A DNA stretch of 64,000 nt from Rhizoctonia solani (lineage: Eukaryota > Basidiomycota > Agaricomycetes > Cantharellales > Ceratobasidiaceae). The position numbers and the translations under genes were made by a program. The notes under the pieces are model-generated. The model ran no database searches. It saw nothing but the letters and a program-made list of their open reading frames with translations, and was not told where the DNA came from. This document shows positions 25,078 to 37,651 of this stretch, piece after piece. Each line of letters opens with the position of its first letter. Positions within the stretch are counted from its first letter, which is position 1. Location: the NCBI RefSeq assembly GCF_016906535.1, contig NC_057371.1:1116001-1180000 (forward strand), in the 5' to 3' direction.

Positions 25078-25278
25078 GGTTGTTACAGTAAGGTTTGAAC
25101 TGGCTCGAGCCACGCGGAGGATAGGTGCTCTCTCGCGTAAACGTCAAGTCATAGCGCCAAGCGCTAGGCGCTTGAACTTTGCCAGGCGCATCATCCTTTC
25201 GACCATCCCATCCGGGCTACGTGTCCTTGTCCCACCCCGCGGCTCGCTCCTCAACCGAATTAATACACAAAAGGCATC
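25078..25278. promoter_or_regulatory. Divergent promoter TBCB / DNAJ gene with 17-bp inverted repeat
   Basis: These 201 bases separate the two divergent ATG codons. At 25157-25173 there is a perfect inverted repeat with arms CAAGCGC and GCGCTTG and a three-base centre TAG. It could be a dimeric factor site, though that is inference. The two genes both encode chaperones. Confidence 0.5.
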
Positions 25279-26883
25279 ATGGTTAGAATTTAGCTGCTTT
25301 TTAATATCTTTTGGTATTTACGGCTGAGTGTATTCACACGCAGGAAGCCAACCGGGATGACGCATTGAAGAGTCTCCGGCTCGCACGTAAACACTTTGAA
25401 GGCGGAAACCTTTCCGAAGCTCGTAGACTTGCGGATAAATCCATCAGCTTATTCCCCACGGCCGAGGCCAAGGATTTCCTGGCTACACTTGCATCTGCGC
25501 CATCTCCCTCTGGTACACCGACAGATCCTCCCAAAGCTTCAGGCGCAGAAGTCCACCCATCTGCGGGTGGAGCACATAGTAGAAAGGGGAAGACTAAGGA
25601 TCAGGCAACCAATGGGAGCGAGAAGAAGTGGACACCAGAACAGGCGGCTGTAGTGAAACGAGTAAGGTCGTGCGGGGCTACAGCTTATTATGAAGTACTC
25701 GCAATTGAGAAGACAGCGGATGAAGGAGAGGTTAAAAAGGCCTATCGCAAGGTGAGCATATTCCTATTATCATACTGTTCCAACCTAATTTTGCGCGTGA
25801 AGCTTGCCCTCCAGTTACATCCTGACAAGAACAATGCCCTGGAGCAGACGAGGCTTTCAAAGGTTGGAGGAAACCGTCATTTTGGATTGTTGAGTGCTGA
25901 CCAAAGACACTGTAGTTGTTTCGAAAGCATTCACGATATTGTCTGATCCTCAAAAGCGGGCGGTATATGATCAAGTTGGTGGCGATCCGGAGCAAAGAGG
26001 CGGTGGTGGTAGCGCTGCAAGCAGTGGGATGGGCGGTATGCGTATGCGGCCAGGATACAACCATATGTTCTTTGATGAGGAAATCAACCCTGAAGGTAAG
26101 GTCATATTTCCGGGGGTCGCGACTCTAACGGCTCAATCATGGTTCCCTAGATGTGTTCAACATGTTCTTTGGTGCGTCTGGATTTGGTGGTCCTGGCTTC
26201 TCGACTGGATTTGGGAATGGTTTCGGTGGTACACCAGGTATGTGTATATGCTGCAGCTCACCCCCTGAGTTTGATCTCACGTTCTCATAGTATTTTCGGC
26301 ATCTTTCGGAGGCCCTGGAATTCGTGTACAGCGATTCGGCGCCCCTCGGCGCCCAGCGGGCCAACAACAAGCAGGCGAAACGGGCGACACTCGATCAATA
26401 TTCGTTCAACTTCTCCCTCTTATCGCTCTACTTGCAATTTCGCTATTCTCAAGTCTATTCTCGTTTATTACAAACGGTGGTCCGTCCTACCCTGGATTCC
26501 GATACGATGCATCCAAAAGCTTCAATGTCGAACAAACGACCACTCGGTTAAATGTGCCATATTTTGTGTCACCAAACGAGTGGACGGAGCATCCTATAGG
26601 CAAAGTCGCAGAACAAGTTAAAGCTGGAGCTCCTACACCGAGCACTAGCGATCTCTTAAAACTGCGCTCGTTCGAAACTATAGTGGAGAGACGATATGAG
26701 GAACATTTATATGACTTGTGCCGGAACGAATACGAGCACCGGGAACGACGGATGGAACAGCATAAAGGTATCTTTGGATTTGGCGCGGACTGGGACAAGG
26801 TCAAGCAGATTCAGAATGAGAAACTCCCCAACTGCGAGAAGCTCACAGCTCTTCAGTACAAACAAAAGACGCAGAAAAGATAG
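25279..26883 (+). CDS. ER-membrane J-protein, DNAJB12/DNAJB14/HLJ1-like
   Basis: This is an Hsp40 co-chaperone anchored in the ER membrane, predicted to recruit Hsp70 for ER-associated degradation. The ATG at 25279 is cut off by an intron straight after it, so coding exon 1 is only three bases, and exon 2 (from 25344) begins EANRDDALKSLRLARKHFEG. The J domain follows (YYEVLAIEKTADEGEVKKAY) and the HPD signature in LQLHPDKNNA. Then come a Gly-rich segment (RGGGGSAASSGMGGMRMRPG), one membrane helix (VQLLPLIALLAISLFSSLFS) and the DUF1977-type lumenal end (NVPYFVSPNEWTEHPIG, FETIVERRYEEHLYDLCRNE). At 25837-25839 the frame breaks after HPDKNNA. One more C would restore the GADEAF type of continuation, and the next exon (SKAFTILSDPQKRAVYDQVG) is back in phase. 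Confidence 0.93.
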
Positions 26884-27096
26884 AAAAGTCACGCTTTGCA
26901 CGTATACTCCATTTGCACTTATTACCCCCCTTATTTTACAATCGTGTACGGGTTTTTTGTTATGTATGAATTTCTTGAGGTGACCTCCGTGTTTGGCCGG
27001 GCATGGAGATACGAGTTGTGATGGGCACAAGTTGATTGGATTGGGATCTGGTTGAGATACAGCGCAAGTCTAGCATTCATCCATCCTTTTGGTAGA

Positions 27097-27387
27097 TCAT
27101 GCCTCCTCCTTTGCCTTTAGGGCAAGTTTGCGGTAGAACTCTTCGCGGTGACGAACTGTGGAATGTAATGTTAGAATGTGATATTATATGGAAACAAGTT
27201 AATCGGTACGCATACCAGAGGGCAAGTGGATGCCGTACCTGGCCGGATGGTGAGAACGAATTAAATTCTTCACAATTGTAGGAGCTTACCAGTATCCGTA
27301 GCCAGCTGCGGTACCTAGGCCAAGTGCAGCCGTAATATCGAGAATGAGGCGCTTGCGAAGCTTGCCGGTAATGGGAGCAATAGCCAT
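27097..27387 (-). CDS. COX9: Cytochrome c oxidase subunit VIIa (COX9/COX7A)
   Basis: This is a small inner-membrane subunit of respiratory complex IV. Three exons (27290-27387, 27216-27238, 27097-27155) join to exactly 60 codons, giving 59 residues. The protein opens MAIAPITGKLRKRLILDITA, then a membrane helix (ALGLGTAAGYGYWYGIHLP), and ends in the charged matrix or intermembrane tail RHREEFYRKLALKAKEEA. Length and motif order are those of the family. A longer in-frame extension upstream of the ATG exists but has no family support. The middle exon is only 23 bases, so the gene is easily missed by gene finders. It diverges from CDC55. Confidence 0.93.
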
Positions 27388-27584
27388 TGAGGAATACGCG
27401 AACGAGGCAAGTGACGGTGGTGGTTGTCTATGATAGACGAGAGTCAGACCCCGGGACAGGGAAGAGAGACCCCGGGATGACCCGCTGAGGCATCGTGGTA
27501 TTACGTAAGAAGCCCCCGTGCCCATTGAGAGACTAGACCTACTATTACCCACCACATTAACAAACGTAGTATTATCAATTCGGG
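27388..27584. promoter_or_regulatory. Short divergent promoter COX9 / CDC55
   Basis: Only 197 bases lie between the two start codons, so the promoters must overlap or share one nucleosome-free region. The minus-strand reading frame of COX9 stays open across most of it, but the COX9 family start lies at 27387. Confidence 0.5.
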
Positions 27585-29370
27585 ATGGACGGCGGCGACT
27601 CTGCGAATAGCTCGGGACCATGGCGCTTTGCGCAGTGCTTTGGTGACAAGGGCGAGGTTGAGGATATCACAGAGGGTCAGTATCCATCATCGCTTGGAGC
27701 GCGCCTCTGACTTGAGTAGCCGATATCATCTCCACCGTCGAGTTCGACAACACCGGCGACTATCTCGCCACGGGTGACAAGGGCGGCCGTGTCGTGCTCT
27801 TTGAGCGTAACAACCAGGTCAGTCCTCAATCCCCTGCTTGTCCTGTTTTTCCCGCCTGCATGTTACATTACGCGTCGTGCTCGTCCCACATGATTTGCCT
27901 AATGGCGTGACATCCATGTGCTCATGCCTTTCAACTGTGCAGAAACGAGGCTGCGAGTACAAGTTCTATACCGAATTTCAGTCTCACGAGCCCGAGTTTG
28001 ACTATCTCAAGTCGCTCGAGATCGAGGAGAAGATTAACAGAATAAAGTGGTGCAAACGTCAAAATGCTGCGCATTTCTTGCTCTCTACCAACGGTGCGTT
28101 TTTTACATTCGCTATTGATTATATGACCACACCTAATTCGCGCCGCTTTTGTTCCCCAGACAAGACCATCAAACTATGGAAAGTACACGAGAAAACTATC
28201 AAGCAGGTCTCTGAATCCAACTTGCACAATGGGCAGCGAGCCACACCACCTCCCACCACCGCGGCCGGGCTGAAGTTACCCAGGATGACGATGGGAGATG
28301 CGGTTGTGGCAGCCATTCCGAGGAAGGTCTATGCGAACGCGCATGCCTACCACATCAATTCCATCTCGATCAATTCAGACGGGGAAACATACATTAGCGC
28401 AGATGATTTGCGGATTAACCTATGGAATCTTGGTATCCACGACCAGAGCTTCAGTAGGTTTGAGTAGTTTACCCCTACCGGCACCCCCTGACTGGCGCTT
28501 GTAGATATTGTCGATATCAAACCGGTCAACATGGAGGAGCTCACGGAGGTCATCACGGCGGCCGAATTCCATCCAATCGACTGCAATACCTTCATGTACT
28601 CGAGTTCCAAGGGAACAATCAAGCTCGCCGATATGCGCGACCAAGCATTATGCGATGGACATGCAAAGCGTGCGCCTCCCCCCTTTACCCTCGTTTAACT
28701 CAGCGTCTGACTTGATTTCTTAGAATTTGAGGAGGAAGAGGACCCATCGAACCGATCGTTCTTTTCCGAAATCATCTCATCCATATCCGACGTCAAGTTT
28801 AGCCGAGACGGGAGGTATATCCTATCGCGCGACTACCTGAGCCTCAAGATTTGGGACATGAATATGGATCGTCGACCGGTCAAGACGATTAACATCCACG
28901 ACCATCTGCGTGGGAAGCTCTGTGACCTCTACGAAAATGACTGTATTTTCGATAAATTTGAGTGCTCCTTTAGCGGAGATGGCTCGTAAGTTTCCTCGCT
29001 TGGTGTGGGTGACATGCACTAATTTGTATGCGTAATTAGACAGGTGATGACGGGGTCTTACCACAACTATTTCCGGATATACGACGTTGATGGCAACAAT
29101 GACGTGTTGCTCCAGGCTGACAAGTCGGCTTTCCGAGCAAACCGCATAGGAGGAGCGCGGACACCCGTACGAGGACCGGGACGTCAAGGTATGAATGTGG
29201 AGACGATCGATTTTAACAAAAAGATCCTCCACGGCAGCTGGCATCCTCGAGAGAACACCATTGCGGTGAGTATCGCATTGGCCGTGAGTTATTTCGTACT
29301 AATAATTGGATCTCGAACTTTATTGTAGATCGCCGCGACGAACAATTTGTTCCTGTACAGCGCAGCATAG
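27585..29370 (+). CDS. CDC55: Protein phosphatase 2A regulatory B subunit (B55/CDC55)
   Basis: This WD40 propeller subunit directs PP2A to mitotic and signalling substrates. It opens [20 protein letters not shown], and an early exon carries [20 protein letters not shown] and VVLFERNN. Family signatures follow in order: [151 protein letters not shown] and [20 protein letters not shown]. It ends [20 protein letters not shown] with TAG at 29368-29370. Short introns separate the exons and no frame break was seen. This is one of the cleanest genes in the window. Confidence 0.97.
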
Positions 29371-29751
29371 ACACGTGCGGATGGCGCTTACTACCCTTCG
29401 AGCTCTGAACTCGATTTCTCCTCCATTTCCCTCCCTACCTGTCGTTTATCTCCTTGCCTCCACGCCCGTACCATCCATCGCGTCTCTTGAGCCCCATTTT
29501 GGCATCCCAAACCCCTCATCAGTCCTGTATTGCATATATACTAAAGACGAGAAGAGATTTCCTGGTGTTGTACTAAACATTACAAATTCATGTGAATATT
29601 GGAATTCGTCGAATTCGGGGATGGGGCTCGTTCAGTTGGTCGGACTGATGTACGTCAAAATTAGGTTATAATGGCTCGAACATCAAAGCAAGCGATGATC
29701 AGGATACATGTAGAGGTTCAATATATAATAAACAGCGATAGAACAACAAAG
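29371..29751. other. Convergent 3' region
   Basis: These 381 bases lie between the CDC55 stop and the MRPL21 stop and hold both 3' UTRs. No other feature is visible. Confidence 0.5.
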
Positions 29752-30408
29752 CTATAGTGTGACCTCGATGTTTCCGATGCGCAGACGAGTGTAGGTTTGC
29801 TTATGCTTGATGGTCTTTTCATAACCCTTTCTTCGTTTCTTCTTGAAGATTTCGAGCATGGGTCCTTTTGTATGCTCCAAAACCGTGGCGGTTACACGGA
29901 CGGGGATTGTTCCTCGGACTGCATATTCTCTCGAACCGAATTCATGCACAGCGTCGAGTGATAGGGAGTCGCCGGGACGGACGTCGCGCAAACGAGGGAC
30001 AGTCAAGATATCACGAGGAGCGAGTAGGTATTTGCGACCAGCGACGGTAGCGACAGCATAATGCGATGGTTGGGATTGAATCAAGCTGAGTGCACTTGGC
30101 AAGTCGGCAGCTGCAGGTGCAGGCGAGTTTGCGACGGAAAATAACCGGCTGCCAACTTGACTGGGGTAAGACCGAAACGTAACGCAAGAAAAGGAAAGGA
30201 GGAAACTCACAGCCACCCCCTGCACGTAGCCAGCTCAGAGCATCTTCACAACAGATATTATTTAGTACAGAAGAGTCAAATGCGGATACATGCATACTTA
30301 CTCCTCGACAGCATTGCGCAAAGGGACAGCCGACCGGAGGGTCGGAAAAACACGGAAAGTTTCGTGCGGATGTATCCGGACTCCCATGACTGGTCCGTGC
30401 ATTTGCAT
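29752..30408 (-). CDS. MRPL21: Mitochondrial large-subunit ribosomal protein bL21m (MRPL21/yeast MRPL49)
   Basis: This is a component of the mitochondrial 54S ribosomal subunit. The last exon (29752 to about 30165) has the bL21 fold: SHYAVATVAGRKYLLAPRDI, LTVPRLRDVRPGDSLSLDAV, FGSREYAVRGTIPVRVTATV, LEHTKGPMLEIFKKKRRKGY and the terminal QTYTRLRIGNIEVTL. The FKKKRRKGY rRNA-binding loop is diagnostic. Two small upstream exons fit: about 30300-30408 (ETFRVFPTLRSAVPLRNAVE, an Arg-rich mitochondrial targeting-like stretch) and about 30200-30240. In-frame ATGs occur at 30408, 30402 and 30387, so the true start is uncertain. The gene is divergent from ATP1, whose ATG lies only about 66 bases away. 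Confidence 0.9.
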
Positions 30409-30474
30409 CCGGGCCGCACTCCAAGTGTTTCCCACCGACTCTTGCAGCCCGCTTTCCCAACAAACTCTGCAGCG

Positions 30475-32616
<2,142 letters not shown>

Positions 32617-33248
32617 ATAAACCACTTGGCGATTCGAACGTAGATAAAGGCTGGTGGAAAATAAATTGGGCGGGCAATTCTATAGTTTGTAATTTCATGA
32701 AACCAGCCGACTCTATGTGTGTATTGCTGCCCTTTTTTGTTACTCAAAAAGCATCTTTCGCTGGTTCCTTGAAATGAACTATGCATAGATTTCAAATCAT
32801 TCTTTAGATCCTGTTTGACCCGGGAGCTTGAGCTTGCGTTATACACTGCGTGGGAACGTCTCTGGGTACCGGGTTTGTGCTAGGTAGATGCATATCACCG
32901 CAATTTACCCATGCTTGGTGTACAGTTTGAAGGAGTTGATAGAATTGCTTGAGGATGGGTAGCTTGGATCTGCTCTTGTTAGGTAGCGCATATAGTTATC
33001 TAGACCAGCTGGGTATATCGTTTTTGACCTTGCGTTCTCCGGAATTACTTCGCATTATTATATGGGCAACCGGACCTCACACTCGGAAATCCTACAATAA
33101 GCATCCGGACGCAATATGCAATCGTTTCCAGATTATGATCCAAACTATCTAACTAAACAACAGAGTGAAGATGTAAAGTACATGCGTAAACGACAAGGTA
33201 TAATGTCAAGACTGTTAACGGGAGAAATACGGGTTGGATAGCATTCAG
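32617..33248. other. Convergent 3' region, 0.63 kb
   Basis: This gap lies between the ATP1 stop and the stop of the minus-strand deubiquitinase. It is AT-rich with short frames only, and I see nothing beyond 3' UTR sequence. Confidence 0.5.
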
Positions 33249-36200
33249 TTATGATCCGGGAGGGACTCGTTTGTAGAATAGAATATATGCTGGTTTACCC
33301 TGTGGAGAGCCAATAAGAATGGGAGAGAACGGCTATGGGGGACAAGAACTTACGACTACTTCTTTGGGCTCAGCGGGTGTAATCCTACTATCGTCGCAAT
33401 ACATCCATTTTCCGCGAGACTTGACAAACGCGGTATCTAAACTCATAATCAGCCTCGCTTCCTACAAAAAGTGAGGCATGGAAACTCACAATGCCCACTG
33501 CTCAAACTGCCAAAATGATTCGCGACGCCATACAGCTCATACTTGTACGGCGGAATTTGCGCCCTCGGGTCCTGCGGTGAGAACCGCTCCAATCCGTCCT
33601 TGTCCATATTGGGCGTCAACGGCGGAGGCATATAATTCGTCAAGTCCAAGTCTTTGAGCGGGAAATCGACGAGCGTTTCAAGTTTATCGGTGAATGGACC
33701 TTTGAACGAGAATCGTTTGAGGTGGATAATTAATACCGGGGGCATGCGCGAGAACGTAAGTTGCTTTGCGGCCCGGCGGGCGGTTTTGCAGCGTGGGCAG
33801 TGCCTGGTGTAAAAGAGGTATTAGCAAGAGCTAGATATAAAAGGAGGGAAACGGTACCATGCGTCTGCGTTGTCCATGACTTCCCGCCCGACCAGTGCCT
33901 TGATACACTCGTCCAAGGACACTTTGGTAACGCCCTTGTTCGCGGGGATCGGAACCGACAAGTTCAAAAATGCATTGTACGTCGTACTCGTCTGATAAAA
34001 CATTAGACACAAACCCACCCAAATCGATCCCGACTCACCTGCCCACACGTCAAACACTGCATCTGGTTGCAAAACTGGCCTTGGAAATAGTCCACGACGA
34101 TACTATCGTTTCGACGCTTGTACCTCGCCCATTCGTGCGCACCCGCGAGCTGCTTTGGCATTCCCTCGAGCTCAGCCTCTCGCTCGGGCGTGAGCTCCTC
34201 GAACTGCGGTTTGACGATGATTCGATTCAGGTCTTCGTGTATCCGTCCAATAGGAAAAGCAAAATTCTTGGGCGTCGTGTTGCTCCGACCCGGCAAACTG
34301 TCGAGCGTGCGCGCATATCGATTTCTACCCGGGCCCCTATCGTCAATAACACTATAAAAACAAAGTCTTGTGAGACCCACCCTAAACGGCACAGGCGTCA
34401 AATACGGTAAATCACCCTGCCACATATCCCTCAAAAGCGAATAAAACGCATTCGCAAGTTCACCTCGGGTACCCAACGGATTCATCATGTTCACCTCATG
34501 ATGCCAGCGCCGATCGGTAAAGAACCGCGTAAACGGCACGGTCCCGCTCAAACACTGCAGCACCGAGTTCATATAGCACGTATTCCCCATGTTCCGAAGC
34601 CCCGACATCCCGAGTTGCTCGTCCCGCCAGTAGACGACCGAGTAGTCCGGCTGGATCGACGGCGGCTTGGGCGGCTGCGGGATGCGCGGCCGGGAGTCGG
34701 CGCGCTCCATCGCGGGGGTGGCCGCGACCGGGGAGGGCGTATGAGGTTCGGGTAGTCGATCGAGACGGGGCGGGTGGTGCTCAGCGCGACCGAGCCGGAA
34801 TACGCATGGTGGTGGTGCGGGTGTTCAAAGTATCCGGCGTTGGCGGGGGGAGGAGGGGACATCATGTCTTCGAGCGGACGCTGGGAGTGGGCGGGTGTGC
34901 CGCTTGATGTGGGTGGTGAGACGGCTCGCTCGGGGTATGTGATGGGCGTGCGGACTGATGTACCAAATGACGAACCGGCCAGACCCTGTGGATCGAGTAC
35001 AGTTAGAATTGAGGCGCAGGAAGGAAGGAGGGGGAGGGGCGGGGGGTAGCCGAGGCTGGACTTACTACGTCCTGAGGCATCCTCGTATGCGATACCGATC
35101 CCGATGCGGGACGACCCGACACGGCGGGTTTCCGAGCCAATCTCTTCCCCGCATCTGCGTTCGTCGCAACGACCACGTCTTCGCCCTTGAACTCGCCCAC
35201 TTGGTCGCCCCACGCCTTGATCCCGCCATGCAGAAAGACCGGGGGCCTCCTCAGGGGTTTCAAAAACTCAGTCTCGTAGATGATCCGGAACAAGAGATTG
35301 AGCGGGGTCGACGGGTCTGCGAATTCGGTCGACGACGCGTCGGCAAGGACGACCAAGTCGAATGTGTTTCGTCGTTCAAAGAGCGTGCGTTCGGTCTTGG
35401 ACGAAAGGACGAGCGCTTCTTGGAGCTCCTTGGCCGACATCCTGTATCCTCACGGTTGTTTTAGCTCCCTCCACCCTTTTTTCTCAAAATACTGAGTATC
35501 CAAACACCACCCACCCTTTCCGGCCCAACACAATCGGCTCGATGCAAACGACATTATCGACCGGGAGCCTCCGCGACTCGTATTCATCCCTCGGGCGTAC
35601 ATCCAGTACTAGAATCTGCAACGCGGTAGCCAGGTACCCCTTGAGCGTACTGGCCGTGATCGTGTTTGTGATGGGCAAATCCGGCTTGGGCAGCTTGTCT
35701 GATTTGGGTTCGGTCGGGGTGGATGCGGATGCGGACGCCGACGTAGATGGAGCGTGTGGAGACTGGGGCTTGGCGCTCCCAAAGGTGATCCCCGGCGCGC
35801 ACCGTTGGCGGGCGTGGACGCTGGACGAGGTGTGCCCTCGAGGTCGGGTATCGCATTGGGGAACGGTCTCGGGATAGGATTTGTTGATTCTGTTGTTGGC
35901 CGAATTCGAATCCAAGGGAAGGTGCGGGGCCCATCCCGCCCATTCCGCCGGATGGAGACGCCGTTCGGCCGGGGGGCGCTCCAGGCACGCCTAACTTTAA
36001 AAGCCGCATCTCCGCATCGTTCTCCAACGCATCCAAGGACGGGAAATTAGCCTCGATATCGTCGATCGAGGGGAAAGCGGCCTCGAACTCCTCGGTGGTC
36101 GCGCTTCGCTGTTTAGGCGGCCGTTGTTGTTCGTCAATCTCGGACAGGCCGAGACCTAGACCCAGAGTCACCCGTCACGCGAGGAGACATGGCGAGCGGG

Positions 36201-37586
36201 GACATGGGTGAACCGCCCGTTGCGGTTGAGCCGCCTGTCGCGAGCGGAGAGAGGGGTAAATTCCGTCCGCCCGATCCGGTACCGTTCGTCCCGGTGTGCT
36301 GGGGGCTGTTCCATAGTGCACTCTTGGATAACGGTGGAGTGCTTGTACCAGCCGTCAACGTGCGCGGTCTGTCGCCCGTAATCGAGCCTGCCCTATCTCT
36401 GTCCCCGTTGATCGAGCCCGACCATTCTCGATCGCCCGTAATGGAGCGCGAAAGCGGGGCGAGGGCGGGAGAGGTTCCGCCCGTATTGGTCGGGGTAAGC
36501 CTTGGCGGAACAGGCGGGGAGGTCGGGTGTCACTTGGGCTCGGGTTCGGGCTGCCGTGGTTGTTGGTCGTAGGCGAGGGGATGTTCAGGGACATGCTGCG
36601 GGACTGCGGGTGCGGGAAATAGGGGATGGGGAGGTTTGGAGTGGGGGGAGAGGCGGGATCGTCATTGTCGTCGTGGACGATCCGGTCGGGGGTGATACGC
36701 TGCTAGTAATTCCGAACATACCATGAATAGACGTTGCTCCCGAACTAGGCGGCTGGGGTACAGAAGGAAGGGTGGGGATCTGGGCAGGAGCTGCTCCATT
36801 CAAAGATGGAGGACCTCCGTTTGCGGTAATATTGTTAAGAAACTCGAGTTCATGCTGGATAGAACTCGTTCCGCGCGAGGCTGGTGGAGAGGCAGATTCG
36901 AGTGGAAGAAGTGGGGAACTGGGCTTGGTCATATCGTTTGGTCTCGGAGATGGATCTGGGCTAACGAGAGGTTTGGACGCGGGCTCGATGGTAGGTTTCG
37001 GCGGTTTCTGGGGCCGCTGTGGCTGGTTGCCGACGTCCATGCCAGCCTGTTCGAGCATGCGCATACGCTCACGAAGCGAACCGATGGGTCTCGAGTCGGG
37101 CTCAGCAGCTGCGGGCGACGGTGGCTGGGTGCGCTCAATCTCGCGCAGACGGTCTTCAATCTTCTTTGCGCGGGGGAGTATATCACCAATAACAAACTGG
37201 AGACTATATGAGTACAGCACGGACATGGATCATTTGGACAGACCTCGCTCAGTTTGGTAGTTTGATGATAGAGGACTCCCCGTTGGGATTTAGGAGACTC
37301 GTGCTTGTACTCTGCGGATCCCATAACATACTCGAGTAATCTGTGGCAATCATAATCAACGGGAATTGCGGATAATATATGGCAGCAAGACCCACATGGC
37401 AGCCTGGGAATACTTGTAGAGGGCGCCTCGCAGATCGCCATCGTGCTCGAGTGCAAGACCGGCATCGGCAATGGAATGAGCCGAGTTGAGTATATTCAAC
37501 GGGGCAAAGCCAGCGACGGCACGGAGAGAGGCAGACTTGGCCTGTTCGCGAATGTCCTTGACGTGCACCGGAACCGCTTTCGCCAT
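33249..37586 (-). CDS. DOA4: Ubiquitin-specific protease with rhodanese domain (DOA4/USP8 type)
   Basis: This cysteine protease is predicted to recycle ubiquitin from endosomal and proteasomal substrates. The ATG at 37586 opens MAKAVPVHVKDIREQAKSAS, and a helical USP8-dimer/MIT-like N-terminus follows (ALEHDGDLRGALYKYSQAAM, IGDILPRAKKIEDRLREIER). A long Ser/Pro-rich linker leads to the rhodanese-like domain at 35070-35700 (LQILVLDVRPRDEYESRRLP, FDLVVLADASSTEF, PPVFLHGGIKAWG). The USP domain lies at 33250-34660. Its Cys box is GLRNMGNTCYMNSVLQCLSG, and other parts are DYFQGQFCNQMQCLTCGQ, VLIIHLKRF and an intron-split His box (NHFGSLSSGHY). The last exon is KPAYILFYKRVPPGS. No active-site residue is missing. 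In the linker and around the rhodanese domain the frame shifts about five times (near 34745, 35780, 35881, 36535 and 36600), each fitting one lost base. A further shift near 36160 goes the other way. Confidence 0.92.
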
Positions 37587-37651
37587 CGTCGTCGGGATCA
37601 AATGGGGTCAAATATCCAATTCCCTCTTGCTGATGTCATCCACTCGCACTT
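37587..37651. promoter_or_regulatory. 65-bp divergent promoter, deubiquitinase / F-box gene
   Basis: Only 65 bases separate the two divergent start codons, the shortest intergenic gap in the window. Each transcript probably starts inside the other gene's leader or first exon. Confidence 0.5.
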
